From NCBI RefSeq assembly GCF_014839805.1, contig NC_051131.1, forward strand, positions 11,520,913 through 11,584,912: a DNA stretch of 64,000 nt. Direction: 5' to 3'. The DNA is from Manduca sexta (lineage: Eukaryota > Arthropoda > Insecta > Lepidoptera > Sphingidae). This document shows positions 14,858 to 28,144 of the stretch, piece by piece. How positions within the stretch are numbered: position 1 is the first letter of the stretch; each line of letters begins with the position of its first letter. The translations under genes and the position numbers were made by a program. Below the pieces are notes generated by a model. That model was not told where the DNA came from, made no database searches, and saw nothing but the letters and a program-made list of their open reading frames with translations.

Positions 14858-16661
14858 CAATTATAGGCGTCCTAATCAAAGGACAGATTCGATAGCCATG
14901 TAGGTAAGAGACAAAAATCCCCTATTTACCTATACTTACTGCTATCAAATTACGTACACTACGGTTTTATGTAAATTGACTGAAATATAACGAATACTGT
15001 TGAAGAGATCGCGTGGTTGAAAAAATCTCTCAGGTCGGGATTTACGCCGGAATTTTTATTTGACACATTGGTTTCCACGCGGGCAAATCCGCGAGCATAG
15101 CTAGTTGTAATCTATATTCATTTCCAACTACAAAAATATCTGTAACGTTTTCTATTGTAGTTTAATATCCATTAAACATTTTTAGCTACATAATACCGAA
15201 ATATGTGAGCTAAATATACTAAATGAATAGCTATTTATCTCTTAAAGATGACACATTGCATTTTTGTAATACCGGACACAGCGGTTTATTTTATAGTCGA
15301 TAATAGTTATTAAAATCTATAAAAACTTCATGACTGGCTATTATTACAAGGGACGGCACGGGGCGATGTATCTCAGTTAGTTTCTTAAGGTTCGTTACAG
15401 GCACCTTAAAGTAACCTTAAACCTAAAAATTATATCGTCGGTTATAAGGCTAATTGACTTAAACGACATTTTTTTTCGTAAAATTTTAACTAATATTAAA
15501 AAAACTGTTGTAGAATGCAACCTCTGTTGTGACTATTATTTTTATGTGTTCTATTTTTAAAAACTGAATTTTTGTTTTGTTCTTTGCTTAGTTACTTACT
15601 TTGAAATAAACAGTCGTAGCAATAACATTTTTTTTACTTAATTTTAGAAATAACTCATAACATATATAAGTATTATACAACAAAAACATTAAAAAGTTTT
15701 CAAATATGTATTTAACTTAGTTTCGAAAATAATGTCGCTTAAGTCAATTAGTCTTTTAAGCATCTAATTTATATATTTACTAGATAATAATGTTATAGGA
15801 CCTCAACACTTTAATTATACTGTAGAGTATCGTGTTGACGAATCGAATATTGATCGACATCTGATTACATTGTAATTTGAGTGTCATTGCAAAACTTTTG
15901 GTTACAGTAACTTTTGTTACAAAATATGCCCGGTATTACGTTAAGAGTGACATGACTAATGTTTGACGAAGAATTGGAGGATTACTTGCTGTTGCAAATT
16001 AAACTTAATTACAAATTACGATAGAAGTCAAGTATTTTTGAAAAACAAAAGAAATCACAAGAAATCTTATGTTGTGAAAAAGAAATCGCTAGCTTGTTGC
16101 TAGTTAGAAAAATCCATTAATATAATTTTACTGGAAAATATTTCCAATAAAAAATTGTTGCACTGTAGGTGCACCATTTTTATTTATCTAGAATTCATAA
16201 AACAACAATGTCAAGGGTTATGGACTTTAATAAATGCAATTATTATCGTTGCTCTGTCATAATATTATACTTATTATTTATTTAGGAATTGATTTTTTAT
16301 TGTTCAAGAATAAAAAAATGCTATCTTTTTAAAACATTTTTCATTAGTGTCTTGCTTGAATATTGATAGAATTTGGTATTACAACTAAACTTCGTTATTC
16401 AGAATTTTGATTCAATGAACTCCTGCGCAGTGTTTTTATAACTAAATAAATATAAACCTTGATAATAACGGCATAATGTTTAAAATTGCTTCTAGTATTT
16501 AAGTCATATAGTATTATATGTTATAAAATATTTGTGTTTTTCAGAGATATATAAGTAATTCAAAGAGGAGAAAATATTCTAACACTTTAAAATTTTAATA
16601 ACCGAGCACAGCAATGGGTTTTTTATATAAAGAAAATAATATAAAACAATTATGTACTTAC

Positions 16662-16928
16662 AAAACTAGTGACTTCATCAATTCGAGAATGTAGCGTGTC
16701 GAAATTCTCTTCGTTCACGAGATGATTCTTCAGTCTTATCGGTTGAGGAACTTTTATACGAAGGTTCGGCTTCACTGTTTTCTGATTGTCAACTTTGAAA
16801 TCACTTTCACCACTAAAAGGACATTTTGAGGGAACGAAATGACCGTTAACGTGTTCCATTTTTCCAAGAGTGTCCTTAACCGATCCGCTGGGATCCTTCA
16901 TGCAACAAATTTTAAATATATTTGACAT
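16662..16928 (-). CDS. First coding exon of a second nitric oxide synthase (5' end only)
   Basis: An intact 89-codon exon starts MSNIFKICCMKDPSG and contains KCPFSG, IKVPQPIRLKNHL and NFDTLHSRIDEVTSF, then a GTAAGT donor. In NOS proteins an RLKN segment followed by DTLH lies just before the zinc Cys-x4-Cys motif. This exon ends in phase 0, the phase in which the zinc-cysteine exon of the upstream Nos gene begins. It lies downstream of that gene's stop on the same strand, so it reads as the start of a tandem paralogue running left out of the window. No second exon was found in 1 to 16661. It could also be an orphan duplicate or a misplaced exon 1 of the other gene. Confidence 0.72.
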
Positions 16929-17160
16929 TTGCTTTCTGACCGCACTGTAATGTCGCTTGCGTGCGAGACTGCTTGACTGACGGGAGCGAGTCTCGGAGCA
17001 TAATATATATGCATACCGATAGAGTTCCGAAGGAGGACTGAAGCTGTCGGTTGTCGCGGCAACGGTTAGCCGTTCCGGGCGTCAGAAAAAGTATCAACAA
17101 TGCGTCAACGCAGCGCGCGAGCCGCGTGCGCCGCTGACTGGTCGCGGATGTTCGGATCAA
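16929..17160 (-). promoter_or_regulatory. CpG-rich promoter and 5' UTR with TATA box and initiator
   Basis: On the minus strand TATATATTA lies at 17009 to 17001 and the arthropod initiator TCAGTC at 16980 to 16975. The initiator A (16978) is 31 bases from the first T of the TATA box, the standard spacing. This predicts a 49 to 50 base leader before the ATG at 16928. The 230 bases above the ATG are far richer in CpG than their surroundings. An open reading frame through this leader is not counted as coding. Confidence 0.6.
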
Positions 17161-17812
17161 GGTTTAACAGGTAATATCGTTGACAATGAATGAACGGTGT
17201 TTACCCAAAAAGATAAAGTTGAGAGCTTGCAAATCACTGTTTATCGTGGATTAGTGCGCATTTATTCTTATCTACCCGTCTGAGATAATCTTTTGGTGTT
17301 TTGATAATGGACCTATATCAGTAATCTGTAGTGAGATGTTTGTTAACTAATATATTCATTGGGCGTGCAATATTAGATTTATAGTGCGAAAAAATCTTAT
17401 ATTATGTTACAAACTGGTTTTTATGATATACTGTATTGCATCTCAATTCTGTTTTTATCATCATTACAATGCGACATCGGAAATGAGTTTTTATCAATCT
17501 TTTGAACTAATTTATGTAGTATAAATGGCACAGTTTCATTATCTATATATTAATATGTGAAGCGAAACTTCGTACCCTTTTTACGAACATTACGCGGACG
17601 GAGGAGTATGAAATTTGGTACAATTAAAGTTAATGTTGAGGAGTGTAGAAAGTTAGTATAATATGCATTAGAAATACATTAAATAAATTTAAAAAAAATA
17701 CACACATTACCATGCATTTTATACACATTTATATGATTTTGTTTATGGTAAAGCCTGTAGTCAAAGTGAGAAGAAATTAATATTATCCATTATAGTCTAT
17801 TGTCAAACACTA

Positions 17813-18039
17813 TCTATATATATAAAAATGAATCCCTATTTGATCACGCCATCACGCGTGAACTGCACAATTTTTTTTTTTGTTATGTTTGTTATTGTCA
17901 GGAAAAGGATCTTATGAAAGAAAAAATTAAGGAAGTTGAGCGGAATGTTAGAAAATTTAAGAAAAGTTAATTTCAGCGATTGACAAAATGCGCGCTGCAA
18001 ATTCATAGTTGACAGGACATCGTCTGTCGGGTCAGCTAG
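17813..18039 (+). mobile_element. Non-autonomous Helitron
   Basis: Same ends as the copy at 9300, A|TC and CTAG|T, with an internal deletion that shortens it to 227 bases. Confidence 0.88.
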
Positions 18040-19989
18040 TGTACAATATTTCCCTAGTAATCTCTTTCATACAATATGTAAAAGCACCTCTAAGATCCGA
18101 TACCGGCACACAAGTATTTTCAAAAATAAAAAAAAGTGTTCACACTAAGTCATTGGTTATAGCAACTATCGACGGAAGTAGGCCGATGTAGCTTTTTAAA
18201 AATAAACAAATTCTTGAGGCGTAAATATTATTTTAATATATAGTTTCTTTTTTTATAATTGACCTTGATTTAGCCATTACTCAATTATACATTAAGACCC
18301 TCACCCGAGAAAATGACCTTGAGCATTTGTTCAATACTTCGGCGCACGAGTTACGGTGGGAATATGCAAGGAGTTACGAATAAATTCTTAAAAAAACATT
18401 TTTCTTAAGTATTAAACGAACTAAATATTCCTTGTGAAATTTTCTATTTAATAGTGTTGATTGCAAATAAAAATAATAATTTTAGAAGAAGATGCGATCA
18501 ACAATTTAGTGTGAAATTAATGACACAGTATCCACATTACAGAAAATTTGAAACTACCAAAGTTAAGATACATATTGTAGTAATATAATGTGATTTTTTT
18601 TACTCTGTTTTATGAATTTTGAGTAGATAGCTTCTATACATACCTTAATAACCTTGTTCTATTTAGAATTGACGTATTGCGGATAATGTGATAAACACCA
18701 AAACTTTATCAAGTTTATTCTACATCTCTTGTTAAATGAATTGTCAAAGTGTTTTGATAATAATTATAAATGCCAAAATCAAAATATTAATACAATTTAT
18801 AATATACATCTCTAGTACTAAATTAACTTAGTTTTCCATATTCAAGTAAATTTGGTGTTACTTCACCAATTGTATAAAAAACACAACTAATCATACATCA
18901 TACAGATTTTTTTATATATTGTACAATATATTTGTTTTTTTTTTTCATTTCATTCAGACAGACAGACGCGGCGAGACTTCATATTATAATATATAAAATG
19001 TCACAAACACATTAAAACACCGGTCAAATTTCGACCACTAATAATCGTAAACACAACGCTGTTGAATAATGAATGAATTTACACCCAAAGTTATAAAATA
19101 TAATCAGGTTGTAATTACAGGCTTCGTGAGGTCAGTACCACGATGAGATCAGATACAGAAGTTGTTTATAAGATAATGAACATTTTAATACTCAATGGAT
19201 ATTTGTTGTTTTAATAAAGGAAGCATTTAACAAATCAAATATAACTAAATGTGTGTGTGGTCACTCGTCTTGCCCATGACATTAGAACTCATGAATAAGT
19301 CAGAAAAAACGCAAATCATCAAATTTGATTTTAATGTATGAGTTAGTACTGCTGCCCATTTGGAAGTTTGATAACTTCTATGGGACCCCATCCCACTTAC
19401 CGTCAGATGCAGCAGGGTCACTTTACCGTGCTTGTTTTAAAAAAAAGTAACTTTACAGGCCGGCATAATTGTATCGACTGCCGAGGGGTAATCATCTCTC
19501 GTAAGTTGACTTGAATGATTACAAAATTGACAAATTAGAATTTAAATCATGGCTTATATATCTGGCCTTTCTCGCAGATAAAGTCCTTAGAACACTGAAC
19601 AATGCCAACGCCATCTATTCTAGCAAATTAAAAAAAAAACTTGATTTCCTTGTATATTTACCGAAATAAAAATTTACTTTTGTGTTAATCCAGGACATGG
19701 TCAGCCCATGTTCTAAATTTCATCCAAATCCGTTCTACTGTGTTTGCGTTTATTTCTAAAAAAATGTAAACATTCTCACATTTTTTTTTTCATTTATAAT
19801 ATTAATAAAAAATATAAGATAATGACGAAACATTATATCAATAATTCCAATGGATGTGGTTTTGTTAAGAAAGAGAGATCGAATAAACCCATTACGTAGG
19901 GAGCACAACTCTACCAAAAATTATTTGAATCATGAATTCCTAAATGACCCTGCTCACATGAATTCATCGAACCGACTTGCGTGTCATCG

Positions 19990-20215
19990 ATTCATATGTA
20001 TGATTTGCAAACATTGTAGCCAATGTATCTACCGGACATAATAAGTCTTAACATCGCATGTATCAGGGTGGCGAGCGCAGTGAAACACCAAACAATACTT
20101 TGTAATTAAAGGTGTTGGATGGTGTTTTTACTATTTATGGGCGGGTCGTAACGCTTACCGTCAAGCGAACAGCAAGCTCCTCTCATCATCCAAAGTAATA
20201 TAAAAAAATAAAAAC
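19990..20215 (+). repeat. LINE 3' end (family D)
   Basis: Shares with five other copies the block attgtagccagtgtaactac, ggtgttggatggtgtt and the terminal cgcttaccatcaggcgaacg, then an A-rich tail. Non-coding, probably the 3' UTR of a non-LTR element. Confidence 0.75.
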
Positions 20216-22444
20216 GTTACTGACTGAAATTATACTAAAACAAAACATTACAAAGAAAAATCTACCAGCCAGTGCCACTAGAGTATTACTCATAATTGCA
20301 TCGCTAGTTATTACGAATCCATCGCATTATTATCGTGGTGTTCTTGGAAGCTGGTGTTCCCCGGTCGTTCACGCAATACAATATCTTTGTTCAAATTCAA
20401 GAGATTCCCTTTATAATAGAAATAATAGAGTTATTTCCTATGTTTTATTTTGTAAATTGTTTTATATATAAACAGATAATAATGCGGAAACGATTTTTGT
20501 CTATGAAATTACCATCAAAATGGTTGAAAAATAAAGCAGTTATTCATATTTGAATTATTGTTGTAAGCAAAAGCGGGAACGTGATGGGGTTATCGCGCTA
20601 TCTCTATCCGACTCACCTAGCGTAGTGGCCGGTAGCACCTCGTGACGTCACTGTCTTCTGTTACTGCTATTTAACAGCTACCCTTTCCACCAAATTGTAA
20701 AGCTTTATAACTCATTTATTATTGCTTGGATTTTGAAAATTCTTTTTCCCTTAGATTTCGGATGAGATATATTTTGATAAAAGTATTTGAAAAAATCCCG
20801 CAATATTGACTACATCTAAATTTTCTAATTATATAATGATATTGAATTATTTCTTCATTGATGACGTTTCTTTCGCGACCTACCCTACATTGCAAATCGC
20901 GTCGAGTGGACACAGACTAATGACCCATGGTTTAAACTTATCTAGATGCACTTTATTGTAGAGGTTAATTAAGAGATTGCTCTCAGTCATTAGCAGTTAG
21001 CTCAGGGAACTAATTGCAGTTAGCGTAGAGTCACCATTTTGACATGTTCATTGTTCGATAACTTATTTTTGAAAAAAAACAGAATAATAAAACATCATTT
21101 TATGATAATTTAAAGTAGAAGTTCCGACTGAAGTAAAGTAAAGGTCATACAAACGTTACTAAAATATAAAAAAAATACTGCAGTTCGCTATGATTACATT
21201 AAAAAAAATTATCTCCACGCGAGCAGCAGGTCCGAGCAGCGGGTTTTTATTTCATTATTTGGAAGTTGGTCTCATGGTAAGAGTTGTTCGGATTTATGGG
21301 TGGAATAACCTCTTTCGAGATTTAAGGTTATAGCTTAAGGTCCATTTTTCATACATTTTGTTTCACCTTTAATCTGGGTAACTAAACAAGTATTGACAAG
21401 TGAAGAATTTAAATTCACGTCTAGTTAGTGATTAGTTCTCGCAGTTGAAAGAAAAACGTAAAAATAATTAATATGCATGGATATTTCGGCCTTTAAAATT
21501 TCGTCGTATTAAATTTTACCTTAAGCTATAACAAATCGATTGACCAGATCAGATCTAGTAACATTTTTACTTCAGCCCTAGTTGTAACCACAGCTGCCCT
21601 GCCTTAAATTCAAGTCTAGCTACGGCCCTGGTGTCTATAGAATATACGTCAATGAATATAATACATTTTCCATTCCTGTGTTCTCAATAAAGCGGATATG
21701 ATATATATTGTGGTTACAGGGACTTACCGCGCTAATGTACAATGTACGGTAAAATCTTAAGGGACTTTATAACTGAAACATTCCTATATTCGTGATTGAG
21801 GATGTTAGGGCATTTGGAAGTAATTCCGTACGCATAATGGAAATTCCGAACCTTATTTACATTTATTTTCGTAAATTAATACCTTCCTCGCGTCGCTCAA
21901 CGTCTGCTTTGACATAAAAATCCTATTGTTATAAATGATTATCGATAAATATATTTGAATACAAACCATGTGTTGCATTAATTCATTGCCCACAATGATA
22001 CGATATAAAAATATCAAGGAAAAACATACGTATTAATATTTATGGTATAATAGCCGACCCAGCGACTTAGTACCACCTATCAGTCGATGCTTTATTATTT
22101 TTTTTAATACTTATTTTTCTATTCGGGACACCGGGTCAGCTAGTAAGATAAAAAAGAAAGTTGATAAATCAACAATTACATTATGTCAAAAAATAAAAAT
22201 TATAAAACACTTAAAATTCTTTCCATCGTTCCATCTAACGTCACTCAATTGTTTTGCCTTCCCGGAACTCTTCCACACTTAAACATTATGGTATGGTATT
22301 AAAGTTCAAATTGACTTTTAAGTATTGTTACGAATCTTTTGAATGGGAATATGGAAAAGTGTAGTTATTAGAGTTTTTCAGGCAACTTTTTAAATTTTCT
22401 CTGCGTAAGAACCATCCCATTATTTCAAGGAATATAAAATATAT

Positions 22445-22774
22445 AATAATATAATATCAGCCCTGTATTATATACTTGCCCACTGCTGAGCACGGGCCTC
22501 CTCTACTACTGAGAGGGATTAGGTCTTAGTCCACGACGCTGGCCTAGTGCGGATTGGTAGACTTCACACACCTTCGAAATTCCTATAGAGAACTTCTCAG
22601 ATGTGCAGGTTTCCTCACGATGTTTTTCCTTCACCGTTAAAGCGAACGATAAATTCACAAAGAATACACACATGATTTTTTTTTTAGAAAAGTCAGAGGT
22701 GTGTGCCCTTGGGATTTGAACCTGCGGACATTCGTCTCGGCAGTCCGTTCCACACCCAACTAGGCTATCGCCGC
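22445..22774 (-). repeat. tRNA-derived SINE (family A), full length
   Basis: ATT tail at the left, head ending ggctatcgccgc at the right. It serves here as the full-length reference copy. Confidence 0.92.
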
Positions 22775-22831
22775 TTACTTCGAGGAATATTACAAAAAAA
22801 AATAGCGAAATCGGTTCATCTTTTCGCCAAG

Positions 22832-23013
22832 TGTGTCCCGTCCCATGATGTGACAGGAGACGAGCTTATCGCCATATCGGACACAAATTCCAGACTCAGG
22901 GTTGATACTGAGAAGAAAAACCCAAATATCACTTTACCCGACTCGGGATTCGAACCCAGGACCTCAGAGCGCTGCCGTACCGAGCATGCAGTACAACTAC
23001 GCTACCGTGGCAG
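22832..23013 (-). repeat. tRNA-derived SINE (family B)
   Basis: On the minus strand the head reads as box A (gtggcgtagttgta-type) and box B (gggttcgaatcccg), followed by a body mentioning atatggcgataagctcg. A distinct family from A because head and body differ. Confidence 0.82.
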
Positions 23014-23881
23014 TTTATAGTATAATAAGAAATTTTAATACTCAATGTAGGTATATGGGTGTTATGTTTATAACAAATTACGAGATTTAATAAATTTCGT
23101 TAAAGAGCATTATATTTGGTCAAATTAACACAATACCAATAGGTACATGATTTTTTTCTTTTTTCTATATGTACTTATATAACCATTTGTGTTTGTTTGT
23201 ATATATACGCATTTGCGAGGAGTAAAATTTTCTTAAAGATACAACATAATATAGGTACTCATATGCATAAATGCAGTCTACAAATAGTGCTAATAATAAG
23301 ATTTTACATCAATTACGAAAGGGAAGCCCGCAGGAATCAGGTATATGGACCATTCGCCACTGGTATTAATATAAAACGTATATTTATTTATAATATACTT
23401 AATTCATTAAGTATATATTTCGTTCACCTTGTACTGCGTCATATTTTTCTGTTTTCCCATGTCCATCCCATGGTTGTCTATAAGAGATTCCTCTGAACAA
23501 TAAGACCGCCATTTGTACTAATTTTTTATACTGATTATGTTACTAGTGTAAAATAAAGTGCATAAATAAATTATTATAAATAAAATTATAGTACTCGGCA
23601 ATAAATATAACATCCCGATATAGAAAGGGAATCGGCAATTTAGCGGAAGTCGCAAGAAACGACTCTCTACGAACCGAAGCTAACCTTTATGACCCAATAT
23701 GTCAACTACTGTCAAGTAACTCTTTCTGCAGCTCGATGTGTAATATTTACTGCCGAGTACTGTATCTTCATTAAAGCTTCAAGTATAATATTTTTCGCGT
23801 TCTCCCAGATTGACCAATTAGTATGAATTATGGCGTTCGCTGCGGTTTAATTTTGATTCGTTTCCTTATTTCTTTATACAT

Positions 23882-24110
23882 TTTATAAGGAAGCTTAGCT
23901 TTTGCTCACGGCTTCGCCGGCGTGAAGGTGTTTTCCGGAATGTAAATCCCGCTATATATTCTCCCGGGATAGTAAGTAGCCTATAACCTTCCCAGGTTCT
24001 TAAAATATCTCCATGCCAAATTACATAAAAATCCGTTCAGTAGATTTTGAGAAAATGTATAACATACAGACAGACAGAAAACGGGAATTTGTTTTATAAT
24101 ATGTATGGAT
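23882..24110 (-). mobile_element. Helitron-like repeat with a GCGGGC...GCTAG end
   Basis: The reverse strand shows the common block with ctgaacggatttttatgtaa, then atagcgggatttacattcc and a degraded agccgtgagcaaaagctaag end. Related copies lie at 39503, 45125, 54707 and 58875. Confidence 0.65.
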
Positions 24111-25418
24111 TAAGTCCAAAATATGCAAAATATATATTTTTTTTTGATAAGAGACACACAAATTTACCTTTTCCGAACTAGGGTTTGAACCAGGAGCTCT
24201 AAATCAATTAGATCAAGAAAGCAATAATAATCCCTTACACAGTTTCATTATACTACTCATTAAATAAATTTATAAGCCGATCAAATACAAAACCTATACT
24301 CTAATCTATGCTCCCAAATAAATTACAATAAAATGTCTACATAAGCTGTTTAATACGATAATTGTCAAATCAAAACTTGCAACTTGTGCAACACGCCCTA
24401 AGACAATAATATATCACTGGTTCACTATGACAAAGTGCCGTGTATTATTTTTTTACAAATTGAATTATATTATGAACAACATGATTATGTTCACATTATG
24501 AAACATTTTTCATTAATCCTTTCCAATAACCTGGAAGGTAAATAAAGGAGAACACTGGCTTGTCTTTTCTCATTTTTACCAAAATAATAATTTAAAATTT
24601 ATTTTTTCCAACATAAGTAAAAATTATCATGGAGCCTTGTGATATTGAGCCAAAGATATTTCATCTAAAACTCACGCAATATGATTTAAAAAGGCTATAA
24701 AATTGGAAAGTAGGAACATATCAATTCAAATTCAGGGCTATTGTACTATTTCATTTTTATTGCATATTACTTGTAATAAAATTATAATTTAAGAAGTTAA
24801 TAAATACTATTGTTACTCAGCATTAACTATAAATTCTTATCGTATAAAAAGCTATTTATTCAGAATATACAATTGATATTGAATTCATTTACATGAGTCA
24901 TGAGTATTGCAATTGGACATTGTTTTGCAAAAAAGAGCCAATAGATAATTCAAACTTAAGCTAGTTGCAACGCTCTTATTTAGTTTCTTTTTTTATTTTC
25001 ATTTAAAGACAACTAACTGCTCAAGATATCTTGGTTATTACCTTATGAAATTCCAGCTGCTTATAACCAGCGACTAAAACAAAGAAAAATGTTAATATAT
25101 ACCAATAAAAAATATTGTGTTGTTGGTTGGTTCCTTTCTGCAAAATTTCTTCCAATTTAGTTCTACTTGAATACCCTTCCTTCTCAGGTCCCTTGTTTCA
25201 ATAAAAAGCAATTGTAAATATCCATGCGGTCATTCACCGCAATACGAATGTGAATGGAGCTTTATTTTAACTAAGTTTTCAGTTTCGTTCCATAAAGGTG
25301 TATTTAGCATAGAAATGTACTTTGATGAGACTATAAAAAAAACTGCCAGACATTTTTTTATAGTAAATAAGGATATATGTGATGGTAAGAAATGATTGCC
25401 GATTAACACCCACATCAT

Positions 25419-25536
25419 AATATAATATCTGCCTTGTAATATATACTGTCGCATTGCTGGGCACGGGCCTCCTCTACTACTGAGAGGGATTAGGCTTTAG
25501 TCCACCACGCTGGCCTAGTGCGGATTGGTAGACTTC
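25419..25536 (-). repeat. tRNA-derived SINE (family A), 5' truncated
   Basis: Only the tail-proximal 118 bases are present, ending abruptly at ggtagacttc. The tRNA head is missing. Confidence 0.88.
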
Positions 25537-26541
25537 CGTCTACGTAGTCACGGAGAAAACTGCAGTCTTCAAAACTCCGGGGGAAAATTAAAATATAAAA
25601 ACCGCGATAAAATACGAAAAATAGTTTAAATATAAACTATGTTGTTTGTATTCTAGACTTGCATCATTTCGCGATCAAATGACGTTATATATTTAACACT
25701 GTGAACGAATGACGAATTTATAAGGCGAACTTAATGGCTTATCTGGTAAAAATCCAATACCAATAACTCAGTTTTTTTTTTTACAAAACTTATATTTCCA
25801 TTGCCTAAAGTAGAAATCAAAGCCGGGGCTTTCCCAGTTTCTCGGCGGTACATTGCCACTACGGTTGGCGAATAAAAGCGGTGTATCGTTAGGTGTCATC
25901 TGGGGCCCTATTCTCTATCCTGCACGTTATTTAAACAGTGTGTAACAAGCACGTAACACAACGCATCATGTTTAGGACTATAGAAATTTGGCTTACAGAA
26001 TACCATTCCACGCACATTTCTCGAAGATAACATGACACGGCCGCGTTACGCGTTTACACTATCGTACAGAATAAGGGCCCTGATTTTAGATCCGAATGAC
26101 GTAAGTTACTTGAGGTATATTTTATCGCAAAGCGGTATCAGGCGGCCATGTTTAAAAAAAATCAATCACAGCCAAGAATCCGTTCGGGCACGAAACGTTG
26201 GGATTGGAATTTTTTCTCTCTTTGGCTTTGGATTCTACCAGTACAAATAAAATGTACTGTAACTATTGCAATAATGGTGAGACAGTAGCGACTATTTCTG
26301 CTTTCTTATGGCTAATTTCTTCACGGATGGGAAAAGTTTTTCGGTGGCACCACAAAGACCTGAAGTTAAATGAAGTGAAGCCTAAAAAAATTTCAACTGA
26401 CAAGAGATACATACATCCTCGGACGGTCGGCACAGTAATATCGGCCTTCCTAATTGCTTCTTCACGCTCCGCTTGAAGGACTTTGTCTAAATTATGACGT
26501 TGTGACATCACTTATGTCTTTTACTTATATTTTATAATTTA

Positions 26542-26801
26542 CTAGTTGATCCGACAGACGTTGTCCCGTCTTAACTATCGCTGACAGTTATTTCAAACAA
26601 TTGATAGTATTATAAAATTAATATTTTTGTTAAGTTTTCTTAAATTTTCTAATTTTCCGCGCAATTTTTTGAATTTTTTCTTTCATAAGAACCTTCTCCT
26701 GACAATAACAAACACGACAAAAAAAATAGTGAAATCGGTCCAGCCGTTCACGCGTGATGGCGTGACCAAGGGAAATAGGGATTCATTTTTATATATATAG
26801 A
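26542..26801 (-). mobile_element. Non-autonomous Helitron, reversed
   Basis: Read on the minus strand it starts TCTATATATATAAAAATG and ends CAACTAG, with A and T flanks preserved. Its 260-base length matches the copy at 9300. Confidence 0.88.
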
Positions 26802-28144
26802 TGAAGAAACTGATTTACGAGTTATTCATTCTAAACCCTAGAATCATGAGCATTCAGACATAAAATATTCCTGCTTTCTAAATGTCAATTCATTTCCTTG
26901 TTCAGCCATTTAGTCTCTATTTAGCTTGATAAAAATCTAACAGCATTTCCTGGTTAATTTCTTTGAACATAACCATTCACTTAACGTCATAGATTAATAC
27001 AATAGAATTCTTATGCTTCGGACGTAACCTCGGCATAAATGTCATTGGTACTAGGAATTGGTGAATTAACTTCCATTATTAAGAATCTTGTGTACGTGAA
27101 ACTAAGCACATTTTACTAATATTACTAATATGAGTGAGTAATTTGTCAATATTTCAAATGTTTGAAGTAAAGGGAATATTTTATGAACTGTATTGGATGG
27201 TATCCAGATAGGCAATGCTCTAGGTCCTAGGTTTTAGAATAGCATTCACTTAGGCTAAGTTTGGTATTATAAGAGTACACAACGCGACTTTTGTGCCCAG
27301 AAAGGTTCTTTAAGAGACGAAGCCGCCAGCAACGCCTGGTTTTATTATAATCTGATAATGGGAACATAATAATTACGTCGTACAAACCAGGTTAGAAAAA
27401 CTTTTTTTTTTAATATTCTACATCCAACCTTGTTTAAGGAAACTACTGCTTATACCATTTCTTAAATACCAATTATTTTCTTATTTACTCTTTGCACTAC
27501 TATTCTGATTCTTATAATTATTTCATAAATAAGGAGCTATTATAATATAATTGAGCGCTGTAAAGATTTAGGTTGGATTGCAATTGGTATTTTGAATCTT
27601 GAATCTATGGATTTTTACGTAGTCAGAGCTACAAGCAGGTAACGTAAAATATCATGCTAAGCATGTATTTGAAATATTTACTTTCCGTAAAGGTAATGAA
27701 TTTAAATTTTGTACATACTGACACTTAAACAAATACTTAAATTCTTATGCAAATCAATCAATTGTCTTCTCCAAACTTACCAGGAAAAACCGTAAACAGG
27801 CATCATTTTATTACTTCGACTTATCCGAAAAATCATCAAATTTGCAGTCACCTTGTGGCACATGGCGCGTTTACCATCATCATGTTTGTTGTTTGTGGCT
27901 TATCAAATGAAGCCAGTCGCATCATTACGGTATTCATTAATTATATTTCGGTCCGTGTTTGCTGTGATACAGCAAACATTTGAGTTTTGCTGATAGATTA
28001 CATGTTTGAATTGTAATTGAATTTATAATTGGCCTTTTTGAATAGTAAGCTCAACTGTATTTATAAAAGTTTAATGTGACCAACTAGGTTACATACGAGT
28101 TTATCTCATTATGCCGACGCGGTGGTTGATCACATGAAACCCTA

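Larger units (their letters stand above)
1..16661. other. Non-coding, repeat-bearing DNA left of the second NOS exon
   Basis: AT-rich sequence without a convincing exon on either strand. It holds SINE copies (4045-4283, 12702-13027, 13208-13530), tRNA-headed SINE pieces (3714-3783, 4321-4375, 8850-8990), a Helitron (9300-9565), a LINE-like 3' end (1098-1320), a minisatellite (14711-14857) and a Helitron-like end near 15105. If the exon at 16662-16928 is active, all of this is its first intron. Confidence 0.6.

Noticed and set aside
16912..17160. 82-codon minus-strand open frame overlapping the second NOS promoter
   Set aside because: It lies in another frame over the TATA box, initiator and leader, and ends inside exon 1. 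Its openness follows from the local GC-rich composition.
22940..23010. tRNA genes suggested by A and B boxes in SINE heads (also 8890-8985 and 47560-47628)
   Set aside because: They continue into repeat bodies shared among copies and lack intact cloverleaf ends.
26032..26511. Overlapping open frames on both strands
   Set aside because: No family recognised, both strands equally open, and no flanking splice or start context.
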